Under the pieces are notes generated by a model. That model had not been told where the DNA came from. It made no database searches and saw nothing but the letters and a program-made list of their open reading frames with translations. Positions 44,035 to 52,498 of a stretch of DNA of 64,000 nucleotides are shown here, piece by piece. Positions within the stretch are counted from its first letter, which is position 1; each line of letters opens with the position of its first letter. The position numbers and the translations under genes are program-made. This stretch comes from Vicinamibacteria bacterium. Its GTDB lineage: Bacteria; Acidobacteriota; Vicinamibacteria; Vicinamibacterales; UBA8438. The stretch is taken from contig JAJEEU010000028.1 in NCBI GenBank assembly GCA_022820825.1, positions 1 through 64,000 of the forward strand, given 5' to 3'.

Positions 44035-45126
44035 TCAACGGCCATCGTCCCGGCGACCGCGCGCGGACGCCGCGGCATCCGCGCGATCCTGCTCGCGGGC
44101 GCCGGCGAGGATGCCCTCCATACCGTAGTGATTGCCCTCGTGGCAGGCGAACTCGTAGATCGCCTCGTCCGTGCGGGTCAACGGCAGGCGGACGGTCCAC
44201 GGGGCCCGCCAGGCTGTCGGGTCCGTGATCGTCACCTCGTAGGCAATCGTGTCCTCGGCCACCCGCGTGAACCGCTCTACCAGGCGCAGGTTCCGGTCGG
44301 AGCCCATTACCGTGGCTTCCGCGGAGAAGTTGGCCGTTTCGACCACCAGCGTGTCTCCTTCCCAACGCCCGCGCGAGTCGCCGAGCCACTGACGGATGCC
44401 GCCGGCCAGGTGCGGCCGGCCGTCGAGGGGAATGATCCGCGCATCGTGGATCGTCTCCATCACCAGCGCCACGTGGTCGGCCGTCTGGAATATCTGGTGG
44501 TAGCTGTAGATGCCGGCGCCGGACGAGCCGCCCAGCCGCGGCAGCCCGCGCGTCAGGCAGCGCACCCAAGTCGAAAGATCGTCGGGGCCGTCAGGACGCA
44601 TTTCCATGGCCGCGGCGGCGGCCAGCCGCCGCTCCGCCGCTGCGGTGACGGGAGGCAGCCGGCCGTCGGGCGGATCGACGATGAGCGACGTTCGGTTGTC
44701 GAACTGCCGGCCGAGCATGGCCAGCGAGTTGCACGTCGCCCGCGGGTTCTCGTAGCGATCCGCGTCGCCGAGGACGGCCAGGAACAGGTTGTCGCCCGCG
44801 GCGAAGTCGCTGCCCCCGTCGTTGAACATGCTATCCGCGCGACGCTGCAGATCCGCGACTTCCTCGTCGGTAAGCAACTCGCGCCCGGCGAGTGATTCGG
44901 GCCGCTCCAGCGGTGTCGCGCTGAGGCTGACCCACACGCCCTGCAGGTCGGGGTGGCCGAAGGGCGTCCGCGGCGCGGTCGACGAGCCCCGTGGTTCGGC
45001 CGTGCCCTGGGCCGCGGCAACCACCGCTGCGAACGCCGCTACGCAGAACGCCGCCGCCAGGACGAAAGCCTGCCGGCGGCGCCTGCGGTCGCGATTCACG
45101 CGCACCCCGATAGGTTGCCCGAACAC
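44035..45126 (-). CDS. Secreted hypothetical protein (acidobacterial family)
   Basis: This 363-residue protein has a very basic n-region (NRDRRRRRQ) and signal peptide, then FGHPDLQGVWVSLSATPLER. Conserved-looking blocks MLGRQFDNRTSLIVDPPDGR, SYHQIFQTADHVALVMETIH, RWEGDTLVVETANF and PWTVRLPLTRTDEAIYEFAC follow. The same layout recurs in many hypothetical proteins of Acidobacteriota, from recall. The start is a GTG at 45124-45126. No catalytic motif is recognised. Confidence 0.6.
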   Translation of the reverse strand: MFGQPIGVRVNRDRRRRRQAFVLAAAFCVAAFAAVVAAAQGTAEPRGSSTAPRTPFGHPDLQGVWVSLSATPLERPESLAGRELLTDEEVADLQRRADSMFNDGGSDFAAGDNLFLAVLGDADRYENPRATCNSLAMLGRQFDNRTSLIVDPPDGRLPPVTAAAERRLAAAAAMEMRPDGPDDLSTWVRCLTRGLPRLGGSSGAGIYSYHQIFQTADHVALVMETIHDARIIPLDGRPHLAGGIRQWLGDSRGRWEGDTLVVETANFSAEATVMGSDRNLRLVERFTRVAEDTIAYEVTITDPTAWRAPWTVRLPLTRTDEAIYEFACHEGNHYGMEGILAGAREQDRADAAASARGRRDDGR

Positions 45127-45146
45127 GGCCGGTGACGCAAGGTCGC

Positions 45147-45548
45147 CTACCGGTTGATCACCTTCAGTGCGCTCTGCACGATGATCTCCTCGGTGCCGTC
45201 AATGTCGACCAGCATGCCGACCACCTGGTACTCCCCCACGGGGAACGAGCGCCAGGTGAAGTGGTGCACCGGCGCCGAGTCGCGGCCCTTCAACCCGATC
45301 GTCGTGCTGCGGTAGTACGAGTCGGACTCCGCGAAGACCCGCAATTCCTGGGTCCTGTCGCTCGGGCTGATCCGGATGCTGAACTCGACGTCGCCGGGCG
45401 CCTCGACCACCAGCGGCGGGCCGACCGCGATGGTCCTTGCCACCGGTTGCCGGGAGGATTGAGCGGCCGGCCCGGCGGCCTGCAGGAGCGGGTCCGCAGC
45501 CAGCACCATCGCGACGAAAAAACAGAGCAGAATGCTGGTCGATCTCAT
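45147..45548 (-). CDS. Small secreted hypothetical protein
   Basis: This 133-residue protein has a signal peptide (about 1-29) followed by an all-beta, Ig-like stretch (VVEAPGDVEFSIRISPSDRT, SYYRSTTIGLKGRD, FTWRSFPVGEYQVVGMLVDI). GGAGGTGAATA precedes the ATG, and a good promoter lies 50 bases upstream. It is not recognisable as a named family; a role in binding or periplasmic assembly is possible. Confidence 0.6.
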   Translation of the reverse strand: MRSTSILLCFFVAMVLAADPLLQAAGPAAQSSRQPVARTIAVGPPLVVEAPGDVEFSIRISPSDRTQELRVFAESDSYYRSTTIGLKGRDSAPVHHFTWRSFPVGEYQVVGMLVDIDGTEEIIVQSALKVINR

Positions 45549-45597
45549 TATTCACCTCCTCCTTGTCCAAGACCGCCGGTCACCAACCGGGCCTGCA

Positions 45598-45626
45598 ATG
45601 TTAACTGCATGTTAAATACATGTAAA
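45598..45626 (-). promoter_or_regulatory. Sigma-70-type promoter (TTTACA-17-TAACAT)
   Basis: On the minus strand TTTACA (45621-45626) and TAACAT (45598-45603) have a 17-base spacer, with a predicted leader of about 43 bases before the gene starting at 45548. The AT-rich patch also contains ATGTTAA twice (45598-45604 and 45609-45615), a possible regulator site. Confidence 0.6.
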
Positions 45627-45719
45627 GGGTCCTTTTCACAAATCGGTTGTAGCATGTCGGCATGGCTGGCTTCAGGCTTGCACCGCCGTGGCCGGTGGAT
45701 CACGAATCCGGAGGAACTG

Positions 45720-46706
45720 ATGAAGTCCAGGAAGCTCGCACTTGCCTGCGCTCTCGGTTGCCTGCTGCTGCCGTCGCCGGCAGGGGCACAGACCATCCGC
45801 ATCGAGCGCCTGCTCGACGGCCCCATCATCACCCCCGACATGGACGGACGGATGGGGAGCAACATCGCCGGGCCGTCGCTCATCCGGGTGCCGGACTGGG
45901 TGGAGAATCCTCTCGGCCGCTACTACCTCTACTTCGCGGATCACCGCGGCCTCTACATCCGCCTCGCCCACGCGGACGACCTGGCCGGACCGTGGACGAT
46001 GTACGAGCCGGGGACGCTGCAGATCGAGCAGTCGCACTTCCCCACCACCTGCCCGCCGTGCGGCGCCGACTCGCAGAACCCGGCGGGGGCGTACGCCCAC
46101 ATTGCGTCGCCCGACGTGCACGTCATCGACGAGCGGCAGGAGATCGTGATGTACGTCCACGGGCGGGAACGCGGGCCGCAGGTGACCCGTGCCGCCGTCT
46201 CGAAGGACGGACTGCACTTCGAGGGACGCCCGGAAACCCTGGGCCGGGCGTACTTCCGGGCGTTCCGGCACGACGGCTACTGGTACGCGCTGGCCATGCC
46301 GGGCGTGATGTACCGCTCGCGCGACGGTCTGACCGGCTTCGAGGAAGGGCCCAGCCTCTTCAACCCGGACATGCGGCATTCGGCCCTGCTGCAGCGCGGC
46401 GACCGGCTGTTCGTGTTCTGGACAGAGCGGGGCGACGCACCCGAGCGGGTCTGGCTGGCGAGCATCGACATCTCGGGCGACTGGCAGGACTGGAAGGCGA
46501 CCGGGCGGGTGGAGGTGCTGCGCCCGGAGCGGCCCTGGGAGGGCGCGGACGAGCCGGTGGAGCCGTCCCGCGGCGGCGCCATCAACGTCCCGGTCAACCA
46601 GTTGCGCGACCCGGCGATCTTCGAAGAGGACGGCCGCATCTACCTCCTGTACACGGTCGCCGGCGAGCGGGGAATCGCGCTCGCCGAGGTACATATGGAT
46701 CCGTAG
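45720..46706 (+). CDS. Secreted GH43-like five-bladed propeller protein
   Basis: This 328-residue protein has a signal peptide (about 1-23) and then five-bladed beta-propeller features: MDGRMGSNIAGPSLIRVPDW, GRYYLYFADHRG, SPDVHVIDERQEIVMYVHGR, FYEG-like FHFEGRPETL and QLRDPAIFEEDGRIYLLYTV. This matches the glycoside-hydrolase family 43/62/68 fold, in which Asp and Glu residues near blade centres are catalytic. Activity on plant-type sugars is possible but the exact residues cannot be assigned. GGAGGAA lies four bases before the ATG at 45720. Confidence 0.65.
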   Translation: MKSRKLALACALGCLLLPSPAGAQTIRIERLLDGPIITPDMDGRMGSNIAGPSLIRVPDWVENPLGRYYLYFADHRGLYIRLAHADDLAGPWTMYEPGTLQIEQSHFPTTCPPCGADSQNPAGAYAHIASPDVHVIDERQEIVMYVHGRERGPQVTRAAVSKDGLHFEGRPETLGRAYFRAFRHDGYWYALAMPGVMYRSRDGLTGFEEGPSLFNPDMRHSALLQRGDRLFVFWTERGDAPERVWLASIDISGDWQDWKATGRVEVLRPERPWEGADEPVEPSRGGAINVPVNQLRDPAIFEEDGRIYLLYTVAGERGIALAEVHMDP

Positions 46707-46826
46707 TTCCCGTGCGCGCGGGGGCCACCCGACCGGCCGGCAGCCGCACCGTCGAGCCGGTGGTATGCTTCCGGTGCGGGAACCAACACGGGTTGACGAC
46801 ATCGACGGCGGACGGGGGGTGACGGC

Positions 46827-47249
46827 ATGAGTGCGGAGCGACTGGCGGCGGCGGGACCGCGGGCCTGGATGGTGTGGCTGCAGACGATCGTCGGGGCCGT
46901 GGCGGCAAACCTCCTCGTGCGGGCGGCGGCGCTCGCCGTGTTCGATATTCCGGCCGAGTTCGAGCCGCTGGCGACGGCCGGCCCGACCGTCTTTCTTACG
47001 GCCGTCGGGGTCGGCGCCGGCCTGGTGGTCGCCATCACGGTCGACAGCCTGTCCGAGCGTCCGGTGCCGTTGTTCCGGCGGATCGTGATCGTCGCGCTGC
47101 TGCTCTCCCTGCTGCCGGACCTGTACATGTTCACCAGCGGGGGCGCGGCGGCGTTCCCCGGCGCCACGGTCCCCGCCGTCATCACATTGATGGTGCAGCA
47201 CGTCGCGGCCGCCGCCGTCGTGCTCTGGAGGGTCGTACCGCGGGGCTAG
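46827..47249 (+). CDS. DUF6069-like four-helix membrane protein
   Basis: This 140-residue protein has four hydrophobic segments, starting VWLQTIVGAVAANLLVRAAA. LLLSLLPDLYMFTSGGAAAF and VITLMVQHVAAAAVVLWRVV follow, as in the DUF6069 family of small membrane proteins. Inner membrane. It converges with the cupin gene, overlapping it by four bases at the stop codons. Confidence 0.65.
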   Translation: MSAERLAAAGPRAWMVWLQTIVGAVAANLLVRAAALAVFDIPAEFEPLATAGPTVFLTAVGVGAGLVVAITVDSLSERPVPLFRRIVIVALLLSLLPDLYMFTSGGAAAFPGATVPAVITLMVQHVAAAAVVLWRVVPRG

Positions 47250-48448
47250 ACCCGTTGCAGGACACCCTCCCTGACGAGCCGCGCCACCAGCGTCAGCTTC
47301 CCCTGCTCATCCAGGCAGTCGGGCAGGTCCTCGACGGCAAACTCGTCAGTCGTCGTGACGAACTCCAGCGCGGGCCGCACGCCGGCCGGCAGCCTGAGCT
47401 CCCGGCCAGTGAACCGCAGCAGGCACGCGTCGCCCTCCGTCGCGGCCTCCGTGAGCAGCCCGGGGCGGCGCCGTACCCGTGAGCGTGGCGTCAACCGGTC
47501 TGTGCGCAGCCGCTCGCCGAGCAGGTCGGTGAAGAGCGGAACGTCGGTGGCCAGCACCTCGTCCGTGAAGCGGCGCCACACGACCCGCGGGTCGAACCGC
47601 GCCTGCACGACCTCCAGCTTCTCGCGAAACAGGCGCTCCTGCTCGGCGGCAGGCACTCCCCCGCCGGCGAACCCGCGCGGAAGGTTCCGGCGCAGCGATT
47701 CCTCCTCCAGCGCCGCCGCGGTGACGCTCTCAACGAGGAATTCGGCCCACGTGAACGCGGTGAGGCCGAGCGTGACGTGCAACGACGGCTCATCCGTCGA
47801 ACGGGCCGCGTGCATCAGGCCGCGCGGCAGGTAGACGGCGCTGCCCGGGCCGAGCTCGAACTCGTCGCTGACCTCGCCGGGAGGCGTGCCGCGCTCGAAA
47901 CGCTGGCCCCGGAGCGGCAGGCTGACCTTGGTGTCGTAGATCGACCAGCGCTTCGTGCCGCTGATCTGCAACACGAAGACGTCGTGGGTGTCCCAGTGCG
48001 GGGCGAATCCCTGCGCGCCGGGCGGCGTCAGGTAGACGTTGGTCTGCACCCGCGACGAGAAGCGCCGCCCCAGCGCGGCGCACAACCACGCCAGCGTCGG
48101 AACACGCGTGTGGAGCTGGTTGAAGATGACGGTCGCGCCGTCGTCGAAGTGCCTCGCGACTTCCAGCGGCTGGACCCTGCCGGCGTCGGCCGTGTACTCG
48201 CCGGGGGCAACGTCGCCATCGCCCCGGGCCAGCTTGATGTCGGGATAACTGGCGGCGTGTGTGCCCAGCACGCTGTCGAGGTCGACCACCGAGAGAAGCT
48301 CGGCGTAGTACGGCGACGCCTCGCGGCGAATGTGGACGAGCTGCTGCTCGTAGTAGTCGCGTTCGAACTCGTCAGTCGACAGCGGATCGATGAGCCAGGC
48401 GAACCAGTCGCGGTCCATCGCCGGTCCCGGCCCGGTGCGGTCGGTCAT
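47246..48448 (-). CDS. JmjC/cupin-4 oxygenase, ribosomal-oxygenase-like
   Basis: This protein of about 400 residues has a double-stranded beta-helix with the Fe ligand pattern HWDTHDVFVLQ (H151, D153) and a later His (H213 in RGLMHAAR or H224). KRWSIYD resembles the 2-oxoglutarate-binding lysine region. A C-terminal winged-helix-like tail follows, as in RoxA/YcfD-type ribosomal-protein hydroxylases. The start is uncertain: ATG at 48446-48448 is used, with 48418 and 48475 also in frame. The exact substrate is unknown. Confidence 0.75.
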   Translation of the reverse strand: MTDRTGPGPAMDRDWFAWLIDPLSTDEFERDYYEQQLVHIRREASPYYAELLSVVDLDSVLGTHAASYPDIKLARGDGDVAPGEYTADAGRVQPLEVARHFDDGATVIFNQLHTRVPTLAWLCAALGRRFSSRVQTNVYLTPPGAQGFAPHWDTHDVFVLQISGTKRWSIYDTKVSLPLRGQRFERGTPPGEVSDEFELGPGSAVYLPRGLMHAARSTDEPSLHVTLGLTAFTWAEFLVESVTAAALEEESLRRNLPRGFAGGGVPAAEQERLFREKLEVVQARFDPRVVWRRFTDEVLATDVPLFTDLLGERLRTDRLTPRSRVRRRPGLLTEAATEGDACLLRFTGRELRLPAGVRPALEFVTTTDEFAVEDLPDCLDEQGKLTLVARLVREGVLQRV

Positions 48449-48652
48449 CCGCGGCCGATCGTACAGCGTTCCCATGCGATCGATTTGGACTGCCGGTGCG
48501 GCGTCACGGCTTGACAACCATGGCGCGCGCCGCTGAACATGTCGTGGCGAGTGTCGCCCAACAGATTCAGGAGCAATGTCATGCGCAAACCGGACCACCG
48601 TGAGACCAGCGCGAACCGATCAGGATCGCCGACAACGCTGAGTGACGCGGAC

Positions 48653-48799
48653 ATGACAACCGTCCGGGTCGATCGCCGCTCATTTCTTTCGCGCGCGGTA
48701 TTGGCCGGCTCGGTAGCAGTAGGCGCCGCGGCGGCCGCGGCCTGCCCCGGCGGGACCGATTCGGACGGCGCCGGCGACTCCGGCGGTGGCGGCCAGTAA
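48653..48799 (+). CDS. Tiny Tat-type lipoprotein
   Basis: This 48-residue product is almost entirely signal sequence: VDRRSFLSRAVLAGSVAVG has the twin-arginine motif, followed by AAAAACPGG. If the Cys is lipidated, the mature part is only about 18 residues rich in Gly, Asp and Ser. A longer in-frame start at 48539 is possible. A strong hairpin follows the stop codon. The function is unknown, and it may be a signal-peptide-only gene fragment. Confidence 0.5.
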   Translation: MTTVRVDRRSFLSRAVLAGSVAVGAAAAAACPGGTDSDGAGDSGGGGQ

Positions 48800-48803
48800 C
48801 GCT

Positions 48804-48820
48804 GCGGGGTGAAACCCCGC
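48804..48820 (+). terminator. Strong hairpin after the tiny Tat gene
   Basis: GCGGGGT and ACCCCGC form a perfect seven-base-pair GC-rich stem around a GAA loop, four bases after the TAA. There is no T run, so it may be a weak terminator or an RNA-stability element. Confidence 0.4.
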
Positions 48821-48898
48821 GAGCCGCACCCCTTCCCCACCCGCTGCCGACCGCGGACGCCGGCGCCGGGGAGCTTCCTTCCGCCAAGCCGGCCAGCC

Positions 48899-50035
48899 AT
48901 GTCCCTGCGCAGGGCGATTTTCTGGATCCATCTCGCGGTTGGCGTCACCGCCTCCATCGTAATCCTCATGATGGCGGTGACCGGGGTGATCCTCACGTAC
49001 GAGGAGCAGCTCAACCGCTGGGCGCTGCGGGAATACCGCTCCGACCCGCCGGCTCCTCATGCCGCACCGCTCGGGCTCGACGAGTTGCTCGCACGCGTCA
49101 CCCGCAGCCAGCCCGCGGCCGTCGTCACGTCGGTGGCCCTGAAGAGAGATCCTGCAGATCCGGCGGTGCTGCGGATCGATGGCGGAGCCACCGTCTACGT
49201 CGACCGCTTCACAGGCGAGCTGCTGGGCGACGGTAATACGCGGACGCGACGCTTCCTGCGGAGCGTCCTGTACTGGCACCGGTGGTTTGCGCTCGAGGGC
49301 GAGCACCGCATCATCGGCCGCACGTTCACGGCGAGCGCCAACCTCGGACTCCTGTTTCTGATTGTCAGCGGGGTCTACCTCTGGTGGCCGTCGACCGGCG
49401 CCCGCGCCGCCTGGCGACCGGCGCTGTGGTTTCGCCGCGGGCTCCGCGGCCGGGCGCGCGACTACAACTGGCACCGCGTGATCGGCTTCTGGTCGGCCGT
49501 TCCGCTCGCCGTCATCGTCGCCAGCGGCGCCACGATTTCATATCAGTGGGCCGCCAACCTCGTCCATCTGCTGGCGGGCGAGGCGCCGCCTGCGCAGACG
49601 TCGCCGCGATTGTCGGAGCCGGTCGCGCTGGACATCCCGCCGGCCGCGCCCGACCCGGCGGCACCGCCGGTCGAGCTGCAGGCGCTGGTTGCCAAGGCCG
49701 CGGCCGAGACACCCGGATGGCGGACTATCACCGTCAACCTTCCCGAGCCGGTCCACGAGCCCGTGGTGGTAGCGGTCGACCGCGGGACGGGCCGCCAGCC
49801 GTCGAAGCGCGAGGAGCTGCTGTTCGACCGGACGACAGGCGAGCTGGTCGGGCGCGGCGGCTATCCGACCTTCAGCCGCGGCTTCCGGATCCGTCGCTGG
49901 CTGCGCTTTGCGCACACCGGAGAGGTGTACGGGGTGATCGGACAGACGATCGCCGGCGCCGTATCCCTGGGCGTCGCCGTCATGGTCTGGACCGGCCTCG
50001 CGATGAGCTGGCGCCGATTCTTCGGGCGCAGCTGA
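48899..50035 (+). CDS. PepSY-associated transmembrane protein
   Basis: This 378-residue protein has an N-terminal helix (IFWIHLAVGVTASIVILMMA) and a first PepSY-like periplasmic domain (VYVDRFTGELLGD). TM segments LGLLFLIVSGVYLWWPSTGA and VIGFWSAVPLAVIVASGATI come next, then a second PepSY-like part (LLFDRTTGELVGRGG) and a final helix. The histidines in YWHRWFALEGEHRIIGR and the YNWHRVIG stretch are typical of PepSY_TM proteins linked to ferric-siderophore reduction. Whether it acts in iron uptake is inferred; no iron gene adjoins it. Confidence 0.75.
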   Translation: MSLRRAIFWIHLAVGVTASIVILMMAVTGVILTYEEQLNRWALREYRSDPPAPHAAPLGLDELLARVTRSQPAAVVTSVALKRDPADPAVLRIDGGATVYVDRFTGELLGDGNTRTRRFLRSVLYWHRWFALEGEHRIIGRTFTASANLGLLFLIVSGVYLWWPSTGARAAWRPALWFRRGLRGRARDYNWHRVIGFWSAVPLAVIVASGATISYQWAANLVHLLAGEAPPAQTSPRLSEPVALDIPPAAPDPAAPPVELQALVAKAAAETPGWRTITVNLPEPVHEPVVVAVDRGTGRQPSKREELLFDRTTGELVGRGGYPTFSRGFRIRRWLRFAHTGEVYGVIGQTIAGAVSLGVAVMVWTGLAMSWRRFFGRS

Positions 50036-50036
50036 G

Positions 50037-50042
50037 TAGAAT
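50037..50042 (+). promoter_or_regulatory. Candidate -10 (TAGAAT) of the cyclase-family gene
   Basis: TAGAAT lies immediately after the PepSY stop codon and 34 bases before the ATG at 50077, with a GGAGGATAGCC ribosome-binding region in between. The -35 region (CCGATT at 50014) is weak. Confidence 0.35.
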
Positions 50043-50076
50043 CAGCAGTGGTTGAAGACGTTAACGGAGGATAGCC

Positions 50077-51039
50077 ATGCGATTCGCCGCCCTTGTTGTC
50101 GCCGCCGCTGCCGCACTCGTACTTCTGCTCGGCGGCGCCGTACCCGCAACCGCCCAGTCCTGGTCCCCGCCGTCGCCCGACGAGCGCTGCCCCAGCAAGT
50201 GGGGCGCCGGAGACGAACGCGGCGCGGCCAACCACATGGGTCCCGCGACGTTGCTCAAGGCCGCACGCTTGATCCAGGCCGGCCGCATGATCGAGCTCGG
50301 GCAGGTATTGAGGAGCTCGATGCCGCTCGGCAACCGCCACTTCGACCTCTACATGAAGCCGACCGGCCCGCCCGTGGGTTCGAACCGGCGCGCCTCCAAC
50401 GAGGAGCTGGTCGTCGCCGAGATGGGCCAGGTGGGCACGCAGTTCGACGCCTTTCCCCACCAGACCATCGGCGACAGCCTCTACAACTGCTTCGACCAGA
50501 ACGAGGTCATGACGCGGTCGGGCTTCACGCGGCTCGGTGTGGAGAACGTCGGGACGCTCATGACGCGCGGCGTGCTGATCGACGTTGCGGCCCTCAAGGG
50601 CGTCGACATGCTGCCCGACCGCTACGAGATCACGGCGGAGGACCTGCAACAGGCGCTCGACCGGCAGGGGGTGGCGCTGGAACCGGGCGATGCCGTGCTG
50701 ATCCACACCGGCTGGGGCGTGCTCTGGGACAGCGATGGGGAGCGTTTCATGGCCGGCAACCCGGGGATCGGCGTCGCCGCGGGAGAGTGGCTCGTGGAGC
50801 AGGATCCGATGCTGCTCGGGGCCGACAACCAGCCGATCGAGGTCTCGCCCACGCCGGACCCCGATGTCTCGTTGCCGATCCACCAGATGATGCTCGTGGT
50901 GAACGGCATCTACCTGGTGGAACGGATGCGGCTGGACGAGCTGGCCGCGGCCGGCGTGCACGAGTTCGCGTTCGTCGTGCAGCCGCTGAAGCTCGAAGGC
51001 GCCACCGGGTCCACCGTCGCCCCGGTAGCGATCTACTGA
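50077..51039 (+). CDS. Secreted cyclase-family (kynurenine-formamidase-like) protein
   Basis: This 320-residue protein has a signal peptide (about 1-27, ATAQS) and the cyclase-family core with GQVGTQFDAFPH (117-128), VLIDVAALKG and GDAVLIHTGWG. In canonical members the motif is HxGTHxDxxxH, and the His ligands 1 and 5 are Gln here (Q118, Q122), while D124 and H128 remain. This substitution is shared by a recalled subset of the family, so metal binding may be altered or use other residues. The gene follows the PepSY gene after 41 bases. Confidence 0.72.
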   Translation: MRFAALVVAAAAALVLLLGGAVPATAQSWSPPSPDERCPSKWGAGDERGAANHMGPATLLKAARLIQAGRMIELGQVLRSSMPLGNRHFDLYMKPTGPPVGSNRRASNEELVVAEMGQVGTQFDAFPHQTIGDSLYNCFDQNEVMTRSGFTRLGVENVGTLMTRGVLIDVAALKGVDMLPDRYEITAEDLQQALDRQGVALEPGDAVLIHTGWGVLWDSDGERFMAGNPGIGVAAGEWLVEQDPMLLGADNQPIEVSPTPDPDVSLPIHQMMLVVNGIYLVERMRLDELAAAGVHEFAFVVQPLKLEGATGSTVAPVAIY

Positions 51040-51085
51040 CCGGCGAGCCGCCGGCCGCGGTGCGCTGGCGCCGCGGCGCCCCGCG

Positions 51086-52498
51086 CTACGGATCCCCGCT
51101 CCGTGCGGCGAGCGCGTTCAGGAGGGCCACCATATCGGGGTCGACCGCCACATCGACCGGCGTCTGTTCACTGCCATTCGCGGCGTCCGCGGGCGCACCC
51201 TGCTCCACCAGGAAGCGTGCGACGTCGGCGTAGCCGTGGATGGCCGCGGCGTGCAGCGCCGTGTCGCCCTGCTGGTTTATGGCCGCGGCGGCGATGCCGC
51301 GTGCCGCGAGCAGCCCGACCGCCTCCCGGGCCGGCTGGGAGGTATGCGGCCGGTGCACGGCAATCCTGCCCCTCCGATCGAACAACCCCGGCTGCGAGTG
51401 CAACCCGGCCGCCAGCATCAACGCTGTCGTGCCGTCGGCCAGCGTCGCGCGGGGATCCGCGCCGTGCGCCAGCAGGACGCGCAGAATGTCGATCTCCAGA
51501 AACTTCGCCGCCAGCAGGAGCGGAGTCGCACCGACCAGATTGTGCGGCAGCACGAAGTCGGGCCCGCCGCGCGTCACCGGCGTGCCACGCACAATCCGCG
51601 CCTCAAGATCCGCAGCCGCGCCGGCCAGCACCTCGACCAGGCCCCGGTCGCCACGGAGCACCGCGGCATGCAGCGCGGTGTACCCGGCTCGCCCGTCGTT
51701 CGGATCGGCGCCCGCGTCGAGCAGGAAGCGCGCGAGGCGGGCGTGCCCGCTGTGCACGGCCGTCACCAGCACGCTCGTCCCGTCGGCGGCGGTATCGCCG
51801 ACATCGGCGCCGGCGGCGAGCAACAGTCGCGCCGATTCCAGATCGCCGTGGCGTGCCGCAAACAGGAGCGGCGTGGTGGCGCCGCTGTTTACCGTGCCCG
51901 AAACGATCGTGTAGATGTCGTTCGGATCGGCGATGTTGACGAAGCGAGGCCGCACCTTCGTACGGGCTAAAACATCCGCCCCGCCAGCGAGCAGCTCCCG
52001 GACGACATCCACATGCCGTTGCGCAACCGCCCACATGAGCGCCGTCTGCCCTCTGCGGGGCTCACTGCGATTTACGGCGGCGCCGGCCGCAATCAGATGT
52101 CGCACCGCGGCCGCACTGCCCGCGCGCGCGCAGAGCATGAGCGGCGGCGGCCTGCTCGGCGGGCCGGCGTCGGGGTTGGCGCCGGCCCGGAGCAACGCGC
52201 CCACCATGCGCCGCGCGCCGTTCACGCACGCCAGTGACAGGGGCGTAACACCCAGGTCGTTCTGCGCATCCGGAGCGGCGCCCGCGCGCAGCAGCAGCGC
52301 GGCCGTATCCACGTCGTTCCAATAGGCCGCCCAGTGGAGCGCGGTCGCGCCGTCCGCCTGCCGCTGATTCGGATCGACATGTTCCTGGATGAGCGTGCGC
52401 ACCCCCGCCGCATCCTGCCGCCTGGCGGCATCTACCAGCCGGGCGTCGGCGGCGGCCGCGGCGGTCGCTGGCAGCAGCAGCAGCGCGAGCGTTCGCAT
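51086..52498 (-). CDS. Secreted ankyrin-repeat protein
   Basis: This 470-residue protein has a signal peptide (LALLLLPATAAAAA) and about nine ankyrin repeats (for example DGATALHWAAYWNDVDTAAL, GQTALMWAVAQRHVDVVREL, GYTALHAAVLRGDRGLVEVL). The ATG at 52496-52498 overlaps the stop of the DUF1552 gene (TGATG); a GTG at 52501 is in frame too. Ankyrin domains bind proteins, so it may act as a periplasmic scaffold for the DUF1592/DUF1552 proteins encoded upstream. Confidence 0.8.
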   Translation of the reverse strand: MRTLALLLLPATAAAAADARLVDAARRQDAAGVRTLIQEHVDPNQRQADGATALHWAAYWNDVDTAALLLRAGAAPDAQNDLGVTPLSLACVNGARRMVGALLRAGANPDAGPPSRPPPLMLCARAGSAAAVRHLIAAGAAVNRSEPRRGQTALMWAVAQRHVDVVRELLAGGADVLARTKVRPRFVNIADPNDIYTIVSGTVNSGATTPLLFAARHGDLESARLLLAAGADVGDTAADGTSVLVTAVHSGHARLARFLLDAGADPNDGRAGYTALHAAVLRGDRGLVEVLAGAAADLEARIVRGTPVTRGGPDFVLPHNLVGATPLLLAAKFLEIDILRVLLAHGADPRATLADGTTALMLAAGLHSQPGLFDRRGRIAVHRPHTSQPAREAVGLLAARGIAAAAINQQGDTALHAAAIHGYADVARFLVEQGAPADAANGSEQTPVDVAVDPDMVALLNALAARSGDP

